Assembly (NCBI RefSeq): GCF_003234855.1
Contig: NZ_QKTO01000002.1
Location: forward strand, 1-64,000
Source of the DNA: Curtobacterium sp. MCBD17_032
GTDB taxonomy: Bacteria; Actinomycetota; Actinomycetes; Actinomycetales; Microbacteriaceae
Length of the DNA stretch: 64,000 nt
Direction of reading: 5' to 3'
Translations under genes and position numbers: made by a program
Notes under the pieces: model-generated
What the model was told of the DNA's origin: nothing
The model's input: only the letters and a program-made list of their open reading frames with translations
The model's database searches: none
Shown here: one piece after another, positions 15,750-24,469 of the stretch
Layout: each line of letters begins with the position of its first letter
Numbering within the stretch: position 1 is the stretch's first letter

Positions 15750-17747
15750 GTGAACCGCATCGCGCGCATCGCCGGCCCCGGCGTCCTGCTGCTCGCGGCG
15801 TTCGTGTCCCTGCTCGTGGCGCTCGTCGTCGGTGGTGGAGCCGATGCCGCGCTCATCGCCGACCCCGGAGCGGTGGTCCGCTTCGGGCTGCCGCTCGCGC
15901 GCATGCTCGTCGACCTGTCGGCGGCCGTGACCATCGGCGGACTCGCCCTCGCCACCATCGGCCTGTCCCGGACCGCGCCGGAGTGGGACCGCGCGATCGA
16001 CGTGGCCGCCGGTGCCGCGGGCGTCTGGACCGTGACCGCCGCCGTCACCACGTTCTTCACCTACCTCAGCGTCGCGGGCGGTGCCGTCAGTCTCGACGCC
16101 GGCTTCGGGCAGTCGATGGGGGTGTTCCTCACCGGGACCGACCTCGGGCTCGCCTGGCTGACCACCGTGCTCGTCGCGGCCGTCGTCACGGTGCTGTGCT
16201 TCGCGGTGCGTTCCCGGGGGATGGTCGCGCTCACCACCGCCGTGTCGCTCATCGGCCTCGTCCCGCTCACGCAGCAGGGGCACGCGGCCGGCACCGCCAG
16301 CCACGACGCCGCGGTCACCGCACTCGGACTGCACCTCGTCGGCGCCGCGCTCTGGGTCGGCGGCCTCGTCATGCTCGTGCTCGTCCGGGACCGCCTGCCG
16401 GGTGCACGTCTCGCCGCCGTGGTCGGCCGGTACTCGAGCGTCGCCCTCGGCTGCTTCGTGCTCGTGGCGGTCTCCGGTGTCGTCTCCGCGCAGATCCGGA
16501 TCGGGGCGTTCGACGAGCTCGGCAGCCCGTACGGCGTGCTCGTGCTCGTCAAGGTGGGTGCCATCGTCGCGATGGGGGTCATCGGCGCCGTGCACCGCCG
16601 TCGCGTCATCGCGTCGCTCACCACCAGCCCCACCCGTGTCCGACCGTTCTGGACCCTCGTGGTCGTCGAGCTCGCCGTGATGGGGGTCGCCTCCGGTTTC
16701 GCCGCCGCACTCGGCCGGACCGCGACCCCGGCGGGACAGCTCGCACTGAGCAAGACCAGCGACCCGACCCCGGCCGAGATCCTGACCGACGACCGGCTCC
16801 CCGCCGCGCCCGGCGCCTGGGGGTGGCTGACGAACTGGAACGTCGACCTGTTCTGGCTCATGGCGGCGGTGCTGCTCGTCGCGGCGTACGCCGCCGGGAT
16901 CGTCCGGCTGCGCCGACGGGGTCGGGCCTGGCCGGTCCGATGCTCCGTCGCCGCCGGCCTCGCGGTCCTTGCGCTCGTCGTCGCGACCTCGGGCTCGTTG
17001 CACACCTACGACCGGTACCTGTTGTCGGCGAACGTCGGTGCGCACGTGCTGCTCGGCCTCGTCGTGCCCGCACTCGTCTGGGCGGCGGCGCCCGTCCAGC
17101 TCATCCGCGCGGCCGTCCTGCCGCGGGACGACGACAGCGCCGGCGTCCGCGAGTGGACAGCGGTCCTCGTCGACAACGCCGTCGTCCGGTACCTCGTCCA
17201 GCCGTTCCCGGCGTTCCTGCTGCTCGCCGGCATCTGGTGGGCGTACGCGGCGACCGACGTGCTCCGGTGGTCGGTCAGCGACGCGATGGGCCGTACCGTC
17301 GTGGACCTCGTCTTCCTCGTCGTCGGCCTCCTGGCGGTCCCCACGCTCCTCACGCCGGTCGCGATCGGTGCCAGCCGGCCGTCGACCGCGGCGTTCCTGG
17401 TGCGCACCGCCGGAGCGGTCGTGGTCGCCGCGGGCGCGGTGTCGCTCGGGATCGCGATGCGGGGGCCGCTCGGGCTGCTGCAGGCCTCGTGGTTCGGGGC
17501 GATGGGCCGCACGTGGGGGCCGGACCCGCTCGTCGACCAGGCGCGGGCCGGTGCCGTGCTGATCGTCGCCGGGGTGCTCGTGGTCGTGACGGTGGTGGCG
17601 GTCGGGATCGTGCGCCTGCGTCAGGGGGAGCGGACCGGTGGGGACGACCCGGCGGGACCGCGCGCGGTCCGCCCGTCCGAGGCCTCGGCGCGTCCTGCGA
17701 CCACCGACGTCGTCAGTGGCGTCCCGAGCGGGTCGAGCACGCCGTGA
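15750..17747 (+). CDS. CopD-CtaG fusion membrane protein
   Basis: A 665-residue membrane protein joining two modules. Residues about 1-330 are a CopD-type copper-resistance domain (GLHLVGAALWVGGLVML, VAVSGVVSAQIRI, LVLVKVGAIVAM); residues about 345-625 are a CtaG (caa3 oxidase assembly factor) domain with LLSANVGAHVLLGLVVPALVW and FLLLAGIWWAYAATDVLRW. It is thought to move or deliver copper across the membrane for oxidase assembly. TAGGCT (15738-15743) lies 6 bp before the GTG, so it is probably leaderless. The CtaG half is less conserved than in the paralogue at 51765-53846, for example lacking its MIHFSSHMVQHMLL histidines, apart from AHVLL. Confidence 0.85.
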   Translation: MNRIARIAGPGVLLLAAFVSLLVALVVGGGADAALIADPGAVVRFGLPLARMLVDLSAAVTIGGLALATIGLSRTAPEWDRAIDVAAGAAGVWTVTAAVTTFFTYLSVAGGAVSLDAGFGQSMGVFLTGTDLGLAWLTTVLVAAVVTVLCFAVRSRGMVALTTAVSLIGLVPLTQQGHAAGTASHDAAVTALGLHLVGAALWVGGLVMLVLVRDRLPGARLAAVVGRYSSVALGCFVLVAVSGVVSAQIRIGAFDELGSPYGVLVLVKVGAIVAMGVIGAVHRRRVIASLTTSPTRVRPFWTLVVVELAVMGVASGFAAALGRTATPAGQLALSKTSDPTPAEILTDDRLPAAPGAWGWLTNWNVDLFWLMAAVLLVAAYAAGIVRLRRRGRAWPVRCSVAAGLAVLALVVATSGSLHTYDRYLLSANVGAHVLLGLVVPALVWAAAPVQLIRAAVLPRDDDSAGVREWTAVLVDNAVVRYLVQPFPAFLLLAGIWWAYAATDVLRWSVSDAMGRTVVDLVFLVVGLLAVPTLLTPVAIGASRPSTAAFLVRTAGAVVVAAGAVSLGIAMRGPLGLLQASWFGAMGRTWGPDPLVDQARAGAVLIVAGVLVVVTVVAVGIVRLRQGERTGGDDPAGPRAVRPSEASARPATTDVVSGVPSGSSTP

Positions 17748-19048
17748 GCGTCGAGCTCTCCGCCGAACAGCGGGCCGTGTTCGAGTACATCGAGTCGACC
17801 CGCGACCACGTCTTCATCACCGGCCGCGCCGGCACCGGCAAGTCGACGCTGCTGAACCACCTGTCGTGGCACACCGGGAAGCAGGTGGTCATCTGCGCGC
17901 CGACCGGGGTCGCCGCCCTGAACGTCGGCGGACAGACCATCCATTCACTCTTCCGTCTGCCGATCGGTCTCATCGCCGACGCCGAACTGCGGCAGGGACC
18001 GGACACCCGGAAGCTCCTCAACACCATCGACACCCTGGTCATCGACGAGGTCTCCATGGTGAACGCCGACCTGCTCGACGCGATGGACCGGTCGTTGCGC
18101 AAGGCCCGGGGCCGGCAGTCCGAGGCGTTCGGCGGCGTGCAGGTCGTGATGTTCGGCGACCCCTACCAGCTGCCGCCGGTACCCGGTGACGGCGACGAGC
18201 GTGCCTACTTCACCGACCACTACCGGTCGATGTGGTTCTTCGACGCGAAGGTGTGGCTCGAGGCCGAGCTGCACATCATCGAGCTCGCGACGGTGCACCG
18301 CCAGCGCGACGACGCCTTCGCCGCCATGCTCACGGCCGTCCGCCACGGGCGCGTCACCGCTGACGTCGCCGGGCAGCTCAACGCCGCCGGTGCCCGCCCC
18401 GCCCCGGACGACGCCATCACCCTCGCCACGCGGAACGACACCGTGGCGCGGATCAACAAGGCCGCCCTCGCCCGGCTGCCCGGCAAGACGAAGACCGCCA
18501 GAGCCGACGTCAACGGCGACTTCGGCGGGCGGAACTTCCCGGCCGACGAGGCGCTCGAGCTCAAGCCGGGCGCGCACGTCATGTTCCTCCGCAACGACCC
18601 GGACCAGCGCTGGGTGAACGGCACGCTCGGCATCGTGCGGAGCATCCGGGACACGGTGTGGGTCAGCGTCGACGGCGAGGACTTCGAAGTGCAGCCCTCG
18701 GTGTGGGAGAAGTTCAAGTACTCCTACGACCCGGACAAGAAGGAACTCAAGAAGGACACCGTCGGGGAGTTCCAGCAGTTCCCCCTCCGCCTGGCCTGGG
18801 CGGTCACGATCCACAAGTCGCAGGGCAGCACGTACGACCGCGCCGTGGTGGACCTCGGCAACCGGGTGTTCAGCGCGGGTCAGACGTACGTGGCGCTGTC
18901 CCGCTTGACGTCGCTGGACGGGCTGTACCTGACGCGGCCGCTCCGACCGGCCGACATCATCGTCGACCTGGACGTGCGCCGGTTCATGTCCGAGTCACCC
19001 CGCGTCGTCGCGACCCAGCTCGAGGCCCCGGAGCCCGCCGACTCCTGA
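17744..19048 (+). CDS. PIF1/RecD-like ATP-dependent DNA helicase
   Basis: A 434-residue superfamily 1B helicase. Walker A is GRAGTGKST (residues about 27-35), followed by CAPTGVAALNVGGQTIHSLF (motif Ia), VIDEVSMV (DExx box, motif II), FGDPYQLPPV (motif III), VHRQRDD (motif IV) and, near the end, AWAVTIHKSQGSTYD with YVALSRLTSLDGLYL (motifs V and VI). These are the PIF1 hallmarks. The GTG overlaps the CopD-CtaG stop (GTGA), so expression may be coupled, with no obvious functional link. It probably unwinds 5'-to-3' during repair or replication restart. Confidence 0.88.
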   Translation: MSVELSAEQRAVFEYIESTRDHVFITGRAGTGKSTLLNHLSWHTGKQVVICAPTGVAALNVGGQTIHSLFRLPIGLIADAELRQGPDTRKLLNTIDTLVIDEVSMVNADLLDAMDRSLRKARGRQSEAFGGVQVVMFGDPYQLPPVPGDGDERAYFTDHYRSMWFFDAKVWLEAELHIIELATVHRQRDDAFAAMLTAVRHGRVTADVAGQLNAAGARPAPDDAITLATRNDTVARINKAALARLPGKTKTARADVNGDFGGRNFPADEALELKPGAHVMFLRNDPDQRWVNGTLGIVRSIRDTVWVSVDGEDFEVQPSVWEKFKYSYDPDKKELKKDTVGEFQQFPLRLAWAVTIHKSQGSTYDRAVVDLGNRVFSAGQTYVALSRLTSLDGLYLTRPLRPADIIVDLDVRRFMSESPRVVATQLEAPEPADS

Positions 19049-19077
19049 CGTTCCCGAGCATCTCGGTCGCGCAGACG

Positions 19078-19114
19078 ACGACGCCCGCCTGCCGGATCGG
19101 CAGACGGGCGTCGT
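19078..19114. terminator. Bidirectional terminator between convergent genes
   Basis: ACGACGCCCG-C-CTGCCG, GAT loop, CGGCAG-A-CGGGCGTCGT: a 17-step stem with one mismatch, between the helicase and DUF4383 genes which point at each other. Confidence 0.75.
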
Positions 19115-19128
19115 GACGGAGCTGTGGG

Positions 19129-19575
19129 TCAGGCGCGGGCCGCTCGCAGCGCGCGGAGGTTCTCCTTGTCGGCACCCAGTGCGGTGAGCACGAGGACGAC
19201 GCCGACGATCGCGTGGAAGACGTTGTCCGTCGTGTTCAGTGCGAGGACGTTCGCCGAGGTGGCCGAGAACACGAAGCCGTAGACGGCGAGCACGAGCAGC
19301 AGGACACCGATGACCAGGTTGACCGAGCGGGACCCGACCGTGTTGCCGAGGCCGACGATGAAGAACGCGGCGGCGAAGAGCGCCCAGATCGTGCACAGCG
19401 CCGGGTTGAGCATGAAGGCGTTCCAGAGGAACCCGCCCTCACGGCCGAAGAACTGCCCACCGTTGTCCTGGGCGAAGAAGAAGCCCAGGAAGCCCCAGAT
19501 CGCGAACAGCGTCCCGGCGGTCATCGCCAGGGCGCGGTTCGGCGAGGCGGTGATGCCCGGTTCCTTGATGGCCAC
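19129..19575 (-). CDS. DUF4383 membrane protein
   Basis: A 148-residue protein with four hydrophobic helices, matching the DUF4383 pattern: start SPNRALAMTAGTLFAIWGFLGFFF, then VNLVIGVLLLVLAVYGFVFS and the NTTDNVFHAIVGVVLVL loop-helix. Function unknown; these small proteins are common in actinobacteria. I start it at GTG 19575, preceded by AGGAGACC; the frame stays open for 92 more codons upstream and encodes a possible extra helix, reported separately as a finding. Confidence 0.8.
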   Translation of the reverse strand: MAIKEPGITASPNRALAMTAGTLFAIWGFLGFFFAQDNGGQFFGREGGFLWNAFMLNPALCTIWALFAAAFFIVGLGNTVGSRSVNLVIGVLLLVLAVYGFVFSATSANVLALNTTDNVFHAIVGVVLVLTALGADKENLRALRAARA

Positions 19576-19822
19576 TTCGGTCTCCTCTTCCTGCGCGACG
19601 ATCGCGCTGTACGACTGCCCGCCGCCACGACCTGTGTCACGCTGTCCGGAGGCGTGCTGTCCGGACACGCGCTGCAGGACGGCTGCGGCCCCGCTCCGGA
19701 GACCGGCGTTCCCAGCTCCGGACGGGCGCTGCAACGGTATCGTGTCGGACCCCGACCGACCGAATCGCTTTCCGCCCAGCAGGCGGACGACGAGGCCGAC
19801 GACGATCACTCCGAGGAGGACG

Positions 19823-20734
19823 ATGCCCGTGATCCGGACCCCCGAGCGCACCGCGCCGGTGTCCCGCGACGAGGGACGTGGACCGAGCGTGTCCCGGCGG
19901 TTCCGGTGGGCGCTGCTCGCGGCTCTGGGGTTCGTGATCGTGCCTTCCGTCTACGCGGTCGCGGTGCTGACGCCGACGGGGCAGCGGATCGAGGACGCCG
20001 CACTCGGCGGTGTCCGCGAGTCCGACCTGTTCGGGTCGGACACCGCCCTCAACGTCATCTCGGTCCCGGTGATCCTGCTGTTGGTCGTCGTGATCGCCGC
20101 CGTCGCGTTCGCACGCAGACGGCTCGCCGTGGGGCTCGGAGCGGGCTTCGTGGTGCTCGCGTCCGCGGCGACCTCGACGTTGCTCAAGCGTATCGCCGAG
20201 CGCCCGGAGATCGCTCAGTCGACGACGCCGAACTCCTTCCCGTCCGGGCACGCCACCATCGCACTGGCCGCGCTCTTCGCCGTGCTCATGGTCACGCCGC
20301 GGCGTCTCCGCCCGGTGGTCCTGGTGGTCGGCGCCGTGTACGCCGTCTTCGTGGCGAACCAGACGGTGGTCTACGGCTGGCACCGGGTGAGCGACATCAT
20401 CGGCGCGTGTGCGGTCGCCCTGTTCTGGCTCGGGCTCGTCCGGGCGGTGGGACCGGCCGTCGACCGGGGCACGCGCGGGGACCGTGACGGTCGTCGCGGC
20501 CCGCGCCGGGTCGTCACGGTCGTGCTGCTGCTCGCGGCAGCGGCGACGGTCCTCGTCGGCGTGGTCGCCCTGGCGGTGGGGACGACCGGCGGCGACCACG
20601 AGGCGATGCTCCTCGCCGGTCGGATGGCCTCGTCAGCCAGCGTCCTCGCCGTCATCACCGTGGTCTGGCTCGCGGACGGCATGCACACCGTGCCGCGCAC
20701 GACCGCTCCGGACGGTCCGGCCGTCCGCGTCTGA
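19823..20734 (+). CDS. PAP2 superfamily phosphatase
   Basis: A 303-residue membrane phosphatase. The three PAP2 motifs are visible: LLKRIAERP (KxxxxxxRP), SFPSGHAT (PSGH) and YGWHRVSDIIG (a reduced SRxxxxxHxxxD motif; the HR..D part is kept). About six to seven hydrophobic helices, with one N-terminal anchor. Likely substrate is a lipid pyrophosphate such as undecaprenyl pyrophosphate or phosphatidic acid, by family. The ATG has GAGGAGG nearby. Helices at the C-terminus beyond the PAP2 core (LLLAAAATVLVGVVALAVG) are extra. Confidence 0.83.
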   Translation: MPVIRTPERTAPVSRDEGRGPSVSRRFRWALLAALGFVIVPSVYAVAVLTPTGQRIEDAALGGVRESDLFGSDTALNVISVPVILLLVVVIAAVAFARRRLAVGLGAGFVVLASAATSTLLKRIAERPEIAQSTTPNSFPSGHATIALAALFAVLMVTPRRLRPVVLVVGAVYAVFVANQTVVYGWHRVSDIIGACAVALFWLGLVRAVGPAVDRGTRGDRDGRRGPRRVVTVVLLLAAAATVLVGVVALAVGTTGGDHEAMLLAGRMASSASVLAVITVVWLADGMHTVPRTTAPDGPAVRV

Positions 20735-20866
20735 GGCCCCCCGAGCCTCCCGGTCGGCACGTCCGACCTGGCGGGAATGCCCCGCCGTGCGCTACGTTGT
20801 ACCCGTCAATTCGATGCAAACGCATAGAACAAGGCGGAAGCCAGCAGACGACGGAGGCGGCCCATT

Positions 20867-22006
20867 ATGCAGTTCGGGATCTTCACGGTCAGTGACGTCA
20901 CGACCGACCCCACCACGGGGACCACGCCGGACGACACCCAGCGCGTCCGGGACATCCTCACGATCGCGCAGCACGCGGACCAGGCCGGTCTCGACGTCTT
21001 CGCGACCGGTGAACACCACAACCCGCCGTTCGTCGCCTCGAGCCCGACGACGATGCTCGGGTACCTCGCCGGCGTGACGAAGGACATCACCCTCTCGACG
21101 TCGACGACCCTCGTCACGACGAACGACCCGGTGCGCATCGCCGAGGAGTACGCGATGCTCCAGGTCATCTCTGACGGCCGCATGGACCTCATGACGGGCC
21201 GTGGCAACACCGGCCCCGTCTACCCCTGGTTCGGCAAGGACATCCGACAGGGCCTGAACCTGGCGGTGGAGAACTACGCGCTCATCCGCCAGCTGTGGGA
21301 GAACGAGGTCGTCAACTGGCAGGGGCAGTTCCGGACGCCCCTGCAGGGCTTCACCTCGACTCCGCGTCCGCTCGACGGCGTCGCGCCGTTCGTCTGGCAC
21401 GGGTCGATCCGAACCCCGGAGATCGCCGAGCAGGCCGCGTACTACGGTGACGGCTTCTTCCACAACAACATCTTCTGGCCGATCCAGCACACCGAGCAGA
21501 TGGTCGGCCTCTACCGGCAGCGCTACGAGCACCACGGCCACGGTCGCGCGGACCAGGCGATCGTCGGGCTCGGCGGGCAGTTCTTCGCACGCAAGAACTC
21601 GCAGGACGCGTGGAACGAGTTCCGCCCGTACTTCGACAACGCCCCGGTGTACGGCCACGGCCCGTCGATGGAGGACTTCACCGCGCAGACGCCGCTCACG
21701 GTCGGTTCGCCGCAGCAGGTCATCGACCGGTACGCCGCGATGAAGGACCACGTCGGGCACTACCAGCGCCAGCTGTTCCTCATCGACCACGCCGGGCTGC
21801 CGCTCAAGACCGTGCTCGAGCAGATCGACATCCTGGCCGAGGACATCGTGCCGGAGCTCCGCCGCATCAACGAGGCCGACCGCCCCGAACACGTGCCGGC
21901 GAACCCGCCGACGCACCTCGAGCGCGTGGCGGCCGCGCGGGCGACCGGCACCGCCGGTGCCGACCATGTGGCCGCGCTCGACGAGTGGACGGGCGCGTCG
22001 GTCTGA
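20867..22006 (+). CDS. LLM class flavin-dependent oxidoreductase
   Basis: A 379-residue luciferase-like monooxygenase fold, using reduced FMN or F420. It begins MQFGIFTVSDVT, has the GLDVFATGEHHNPPFVASSP block, the LTLSTSTTLV-type strand, DLMTGRGNTGPVYPWFG and the late VGSPQQVIDRYAA. This matches the Microbacteriaceae-common LLM group related to bacterial luciferase alpha chains. GGAGGCGG precedes the ATG. Substrate unknown. It stands alone, converging on the SMR pair. Confidence 0.85.
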   Translation: MQFGIFTVSDVTTDPTTGTTPDDTQRVRDILTIAQHADQAGLDVFATGEHHNPPFVASSPTTMLGYLAGVTKDITLSTSTTLVTTNDPVRIAEEYAMLQVISDGRMDLMTGRGNTGPVYPWFGKDIRQGLNLAVENYALIRQLWENEVVNWQGQFRTPLQGFTSTPRPLDGVAPFVWHGSIRTPEIAEQAAYYGDGFFHNNIFWPIQHTEQMVGLYRQRYEHHGHGRADQAIVGLGGQFFARKNSQDAWNEFRPYFDNAPVYGHGPSMEDFTAQTPLTVGSPQQVIDRYAAMKDHVGHYQRQLFLIDHAGLPLKTVLEQIDILAEDIVPELRRINEADRPEHVPANPPTHLERVAAARATGTAGADHVAALDEWTGASV

Positions 22007-22013
22007 CCCCGCT

Positions 22014-22099
22014 GCGTGGGTGTCCGCCGGGCCGAGCCTCGGCTCAGCGGGCTGTGTCCGCCTCCTGGACCGGCGTGGGTGTCCGCCGGGCCGAGCCTC
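22014..22099. repeat. 27-bp direct repeat at the end of the SMR gene
   Basis: The sequence beginning GCGTGGGTGTCCGCCGGGCC and ending GAGCCTC occurs at 22014-22040 and again at 22073-22099, 59 bp apart. The second copy is inside the extended C-terminus of the second SMR gene and the first lies just past its stop. Confidence 0.85.
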
Positions 22100-22442
22100 C
22101 GCGCGGCCCGCGCGGCGTGGCCGGGCGGGCGGGGACGAGCTTGAGGCCCACGACACAGCCGACGATGCCCGCGATGAACACCACGCGCAGGACGGTGACG
22201 GGCTCGGCGCCCGTCGCCATGCCCCACAGCACGGTGAGGGCCGCGCCGGTACCGGTCCACACGGCGTAGGCGGTGCTGATCGGGATGTGCCGGAGCACGT
22301 ACCCGAACGCTCCGAGGCTCAGGACGATCGTGACGGCGAAGACGAGCGTCGGGCCGAGACGGGTGAACCCGTCACTCTCGCCGAGGGCGGTCGCCCAGAC
22401 GGTCTCGAACGCCGCGCTGACGAACAGGACGACCCAGGCCAT
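22044..22442 (-). CDS. Small multidrug resistance (SMR) protein, second of pair
   Basis: A 132-residue SMR protein with four helices in residues 1-105: MAWVVLFVSAAFETVWATALG (with the essential membrane Glu of helix 1), GPTLVFAVTIVLSLGAF, PISTAYAVWTGTGAALTV and a last helix GIVGCVVGLKL. The C-terminal 28 or so residues are an Arg/Pro-rich extension that spans a direct repeat and looks recently added. ATG overlaps the stop of the first SMR gene (TGATG). Paired SMR genes act as heterodimers (EbrAB/YkkCD type) exporting cationic drugs, or guanidinium in the Gdx branch. Confidence 0.85.
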   Translation of the reverse strand: MAWVVLFVSAAFETVWATALGESDGFTRLGPTLVFAVTIVLSLGAFGYVLRHIPISTAYAVWTGTGAALTVLWGMATGAEPVTVLRVVFIAGIVGCVVGLKLVPARPATPRGPRGGSARRTPTPVQEADTAR

Positions 22443-22756
22443 CAGCTCACCACCTTGAGGCCGACGACGCAGGCGACCAGGCCGAGGACGAGGGCGATGC
22501 GGGCGGTCGACGCGGCCTCCTGTCGCCGGGCGATCGCGACGAGGACGGTCAGTGACGCCCCGATGCCGACCCACACGGCGTAGGCGGTGCCGACCGGGAT
22601 CGTCTTCATGGCGATCGCCAGCCCGACCATGCTCAGGGCCATGCCGGCGACGAAGACGATCGTCGGCACCACCTTCTTGAACCCGTTCGACGCGCCGAGT
22701 GCGGTGGCCCAGACGGCCTCGAGCACGCCGGACAGCACCAGGACGACCCATGCCAT
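22442..22756 (-). CDS. Small multidrug resistance (SMR) protein, first of pair
   Basis: A 104-residue four-helix SMR protein: MAWVVLVLSGVLEAVWATAL with the proton/substrate Glu in helix 1, then KTIPVGTAYAVWVGIGASLT and GLVACVVGLKVVS. The ATG at 22756 has a GAGGA ribosome site. The promoter region upstream holds two palindromic operator copies and is shared with the divergent TetR gene, so export is very probably repressed by that TetR protein and induced by its ligand. Confidence 0.87.
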   Translation of the reverse strand: MAWVVLVLSGVLEAVWATALGASNGFKKVVPTIVFVAGMALSMVGLAIAMKTIPVGTAYAVWVGIGASLTVLVAIARRQEAASTARIALVLGLVACVVGLKVVS

Positions 22757-22771
22757 GTGTTCCTCCGATCC

Positions 22772-22837
22772 GAAGTCGTACGAGCGTACGACTTCACGAC
22801 CCCCAGTTCTAGCACGAAGTCGCACGACTGTGCGAAC
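22772..22837. promoter_or_regulatory. Two TetR operators between SMR pair and tetR
   Basis: 22772-22795: GAAGTCGTACG-AG-CGTACGACTTC, perfect 11-bp arms. 22816-22837: GAAGTCGCACGACTGTGCGAAC, with TCGCAC-N4-GTGCGA arms. The two share the GAAGTCGyACGA half and lie 44 bp apart in the divergent promoter region. Confidence 0.75.
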
Positions 22838-22845
22838 ATTGCTGG

Positions 22846-23427
22846 ATGGCGCGCAGCATCGACCTCGAGGAACGCCGTCGGACCGTCTCCGAGGCCGCGC
22901 ACCGGGTCCTCGCCCGCGACGGGCTCGGCGCGCTGTCCGTCCGCAACGTCGCCGCCGAGGCCGGACTGCCCCCGAGCACCGTCCGCTACGTGTTCCCGAC
23001 CCAGGCGAGTCTCCGCGAACACGCCATCGCGCTCGTCTTCGACCGCACGCGCGAGCGCATCGCCGCCATCCCGGACGACCTGCCGGTCCGCGAGCGCGTC
23101 CGGGCCGTGCTCGTCGAACTGCTGCCGCTCGACGCCGAGCGCGTGGTCGAGCTCGACGTCTACCTGGCGCTCGGGAACGCCGCGCTGACCGACCGGGAGC
23201 TCCGACCGACGCTCGACCGGGTCGTCGCCGACATGCGCGAGTGGTGCGAGCGCGTCCTCGTGATGCTCGGGGTGCCCGAGGGGGACCGCGCGTACGAGGC
23301 CCACCGGCTGCACGCCCTCATCGACGGCCTCGCGATGCACGCCGCCCGACTCGAGCCCGGCGCGGAGGGGGACCGGGCGGTGGGCGTGCTCGAACGGCAC
23401 GTCGACGGGCTCTCGGCTCCGCGCTGA
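22846..23427 (+). CDS. TetR family regulator of the SMR pair
   Basis: A 193-residue TetR protein. Helix-turn-helix in residues about 8-55 (RRTVSEAAHRVLARDG, LSVRNVAAEAGLPPSTVRYVFPTQ, where the F-PTQ replaces the more usual YFxSK). C-terminal ligand domain without known specificity. It is divergent from the SMR genes and the two long palindromes in between are very likely its binding sites, giving repression of the pumps and of itself. Weak or no ribosome site before the ATG. Confidence 0.85.
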   Translation: MARSIDLEERRRTVSEAAHRVLARDGLGALSVRNVAAEAGLPPSTVRYVFPTQASLREHAIALVFDRTRERIAAIPDDLPVRERVRAVLVELLPLDAERVVELDVYLALGNAALTDRELRPTLDRVVADMREWCERVLVMLGVPEGDRAYEAHRLHALIDGLAMHAARLEPGAEGDRAVGVLERHVDGLSAPR

Positions 23428-23449
23428 CCGGTTCGCCTATCCTGTCCGG

Positions 23450-24469
23450 GTGACGAGCACCCGCGCCCGCCCCGTCACGACGCGCTCCCGCAGCCTCACC
23501 GGTCCCGGTCTGGTGCTCGCCGCCGTCGTGGCGCTGCTCGCCGTCCGCATCGTCTCCCCGGCGGTCGGCACCGCGGGGCTGCCCGACGTCCTGCAGGACT
23601 TCCTGACGCTCGCCATCAGCGTCGTCGTCGAGTCCCTGCCGTTCGTGGTGCTCGGCATCGTCCTGTCGATCGTCGTCGAGGTGTGGGTCCCGCACGGCGT
23701 CCTCGAGCGGATCCTGCCGACACGCCCGATCCCGCGCCGAGCCGTGATCTCCCTGATCGGCATGCTCTTCCCGGTGTGTGAGTGCGGCAACGTCCCGCTC
23801 GCCCGCGGCCTCATGCTCCGCGGGTTCACCCCGGCCGAGGCGGTCACGTTCCTCGTCGCGGCGCCCATCCTCAACCCGCTCGTCATCATCAGCACCGCGC
23901 AGGCGTTCGGGTGGTCCGGGTGGATCCTCCCCGCCCGCATCGTCGGCGGCTTCGTCGTCGCGAACCTCGTCGGCTGGATCGTCGCCGCGCACCGCCGGCC
24001 CGCAGACCTGCTGCTCCCCGCCTTCGAGGCCCGGTGCCGCGCAGCCGTCGGCGCCCCGCCGGTCCGGGACAAATGGCGGGAGAGCGCGTCGCACTTCGGC
24101 GGTGAGACCGCGACGATGATGCCGGCACTGTTCGTCGGCGCCGGTCTCGCCGCCGCGATCCAGGTCGCCGTCCCGCGGAGCGCCCTCGTCGCGGTCGGGG
24201 CGAACCCGGTGCTGTCCGTGCTCGCCATGATCCTGCTGGCGATGACCGTGTCGCTGTGCTCCAACGTCGACGCCTTCTTCGCGCTGTCCTTCGCGTCGAC
24301 GTTCCTGCCGGGCTCGATCACGGCGTTCCTCATCATCGGGCCGATCATCGACGTCAAGATGATCGCGCTCCTCCGCACGACGTTCCGGGCACGCTTCCTG
24401 GTGCTGCTCGCCGTCGTCTGCGTCCTGTTCGCCGCGACCGTCGGGTTGGTGATGAATGTCCTCGTCTGA
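23450..24469 (+). CDS. DUF318/ArsP-like permease
   Basis: A 339-residue membrane protein of the UPF0718/ArsP-YraQ family with eight helices in two repeats. Key blocks: FPVCECGNVPLARGLMLRGFTP (the CxCG site) and SLCSNVDAFFALSFA (the second-half equivalent), as well as VAAPILNPLVIIST. Family members export trivalent organoarsenicals, or are linked to metal handling. TATCCT (23438-23443) lies 6 bp before GTG, so it is probably leaderless. It overlaps the next gene by 14 bp; that pairing (permease plus TIGR03943 protein) is widespread in actinobacteria. Confidence 0.85.
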   Translation: MTSTRARPVTTRSRSLTGPGLVLAAVVALLAVRIVSPAVGTAGLPDVLQDFLTLAISVVVESLPFVVLGIVLSIVVEVWVPHGVLERILPTRPIPRRAVISLIGMLFPVCECGNVPLARGLMLRGFTPAEAVTFLVAAPILNPLVIISTAQAFGWSGWILPARIVGGFVVANLVGWIVAAHRRPADLLLPAFEARCRAAVGAPPVRDKWRESASHFGGETATMMPALFVGAGLAAAIQVAVPRSALVAVGANPVLSVLAMILLAMTVSLCSNVDAFFALSFASTFLPGSITAFLIIGPIIDVKMIALLRTTFRARFLVLLAVVCVLFAATVGLVMNVLV

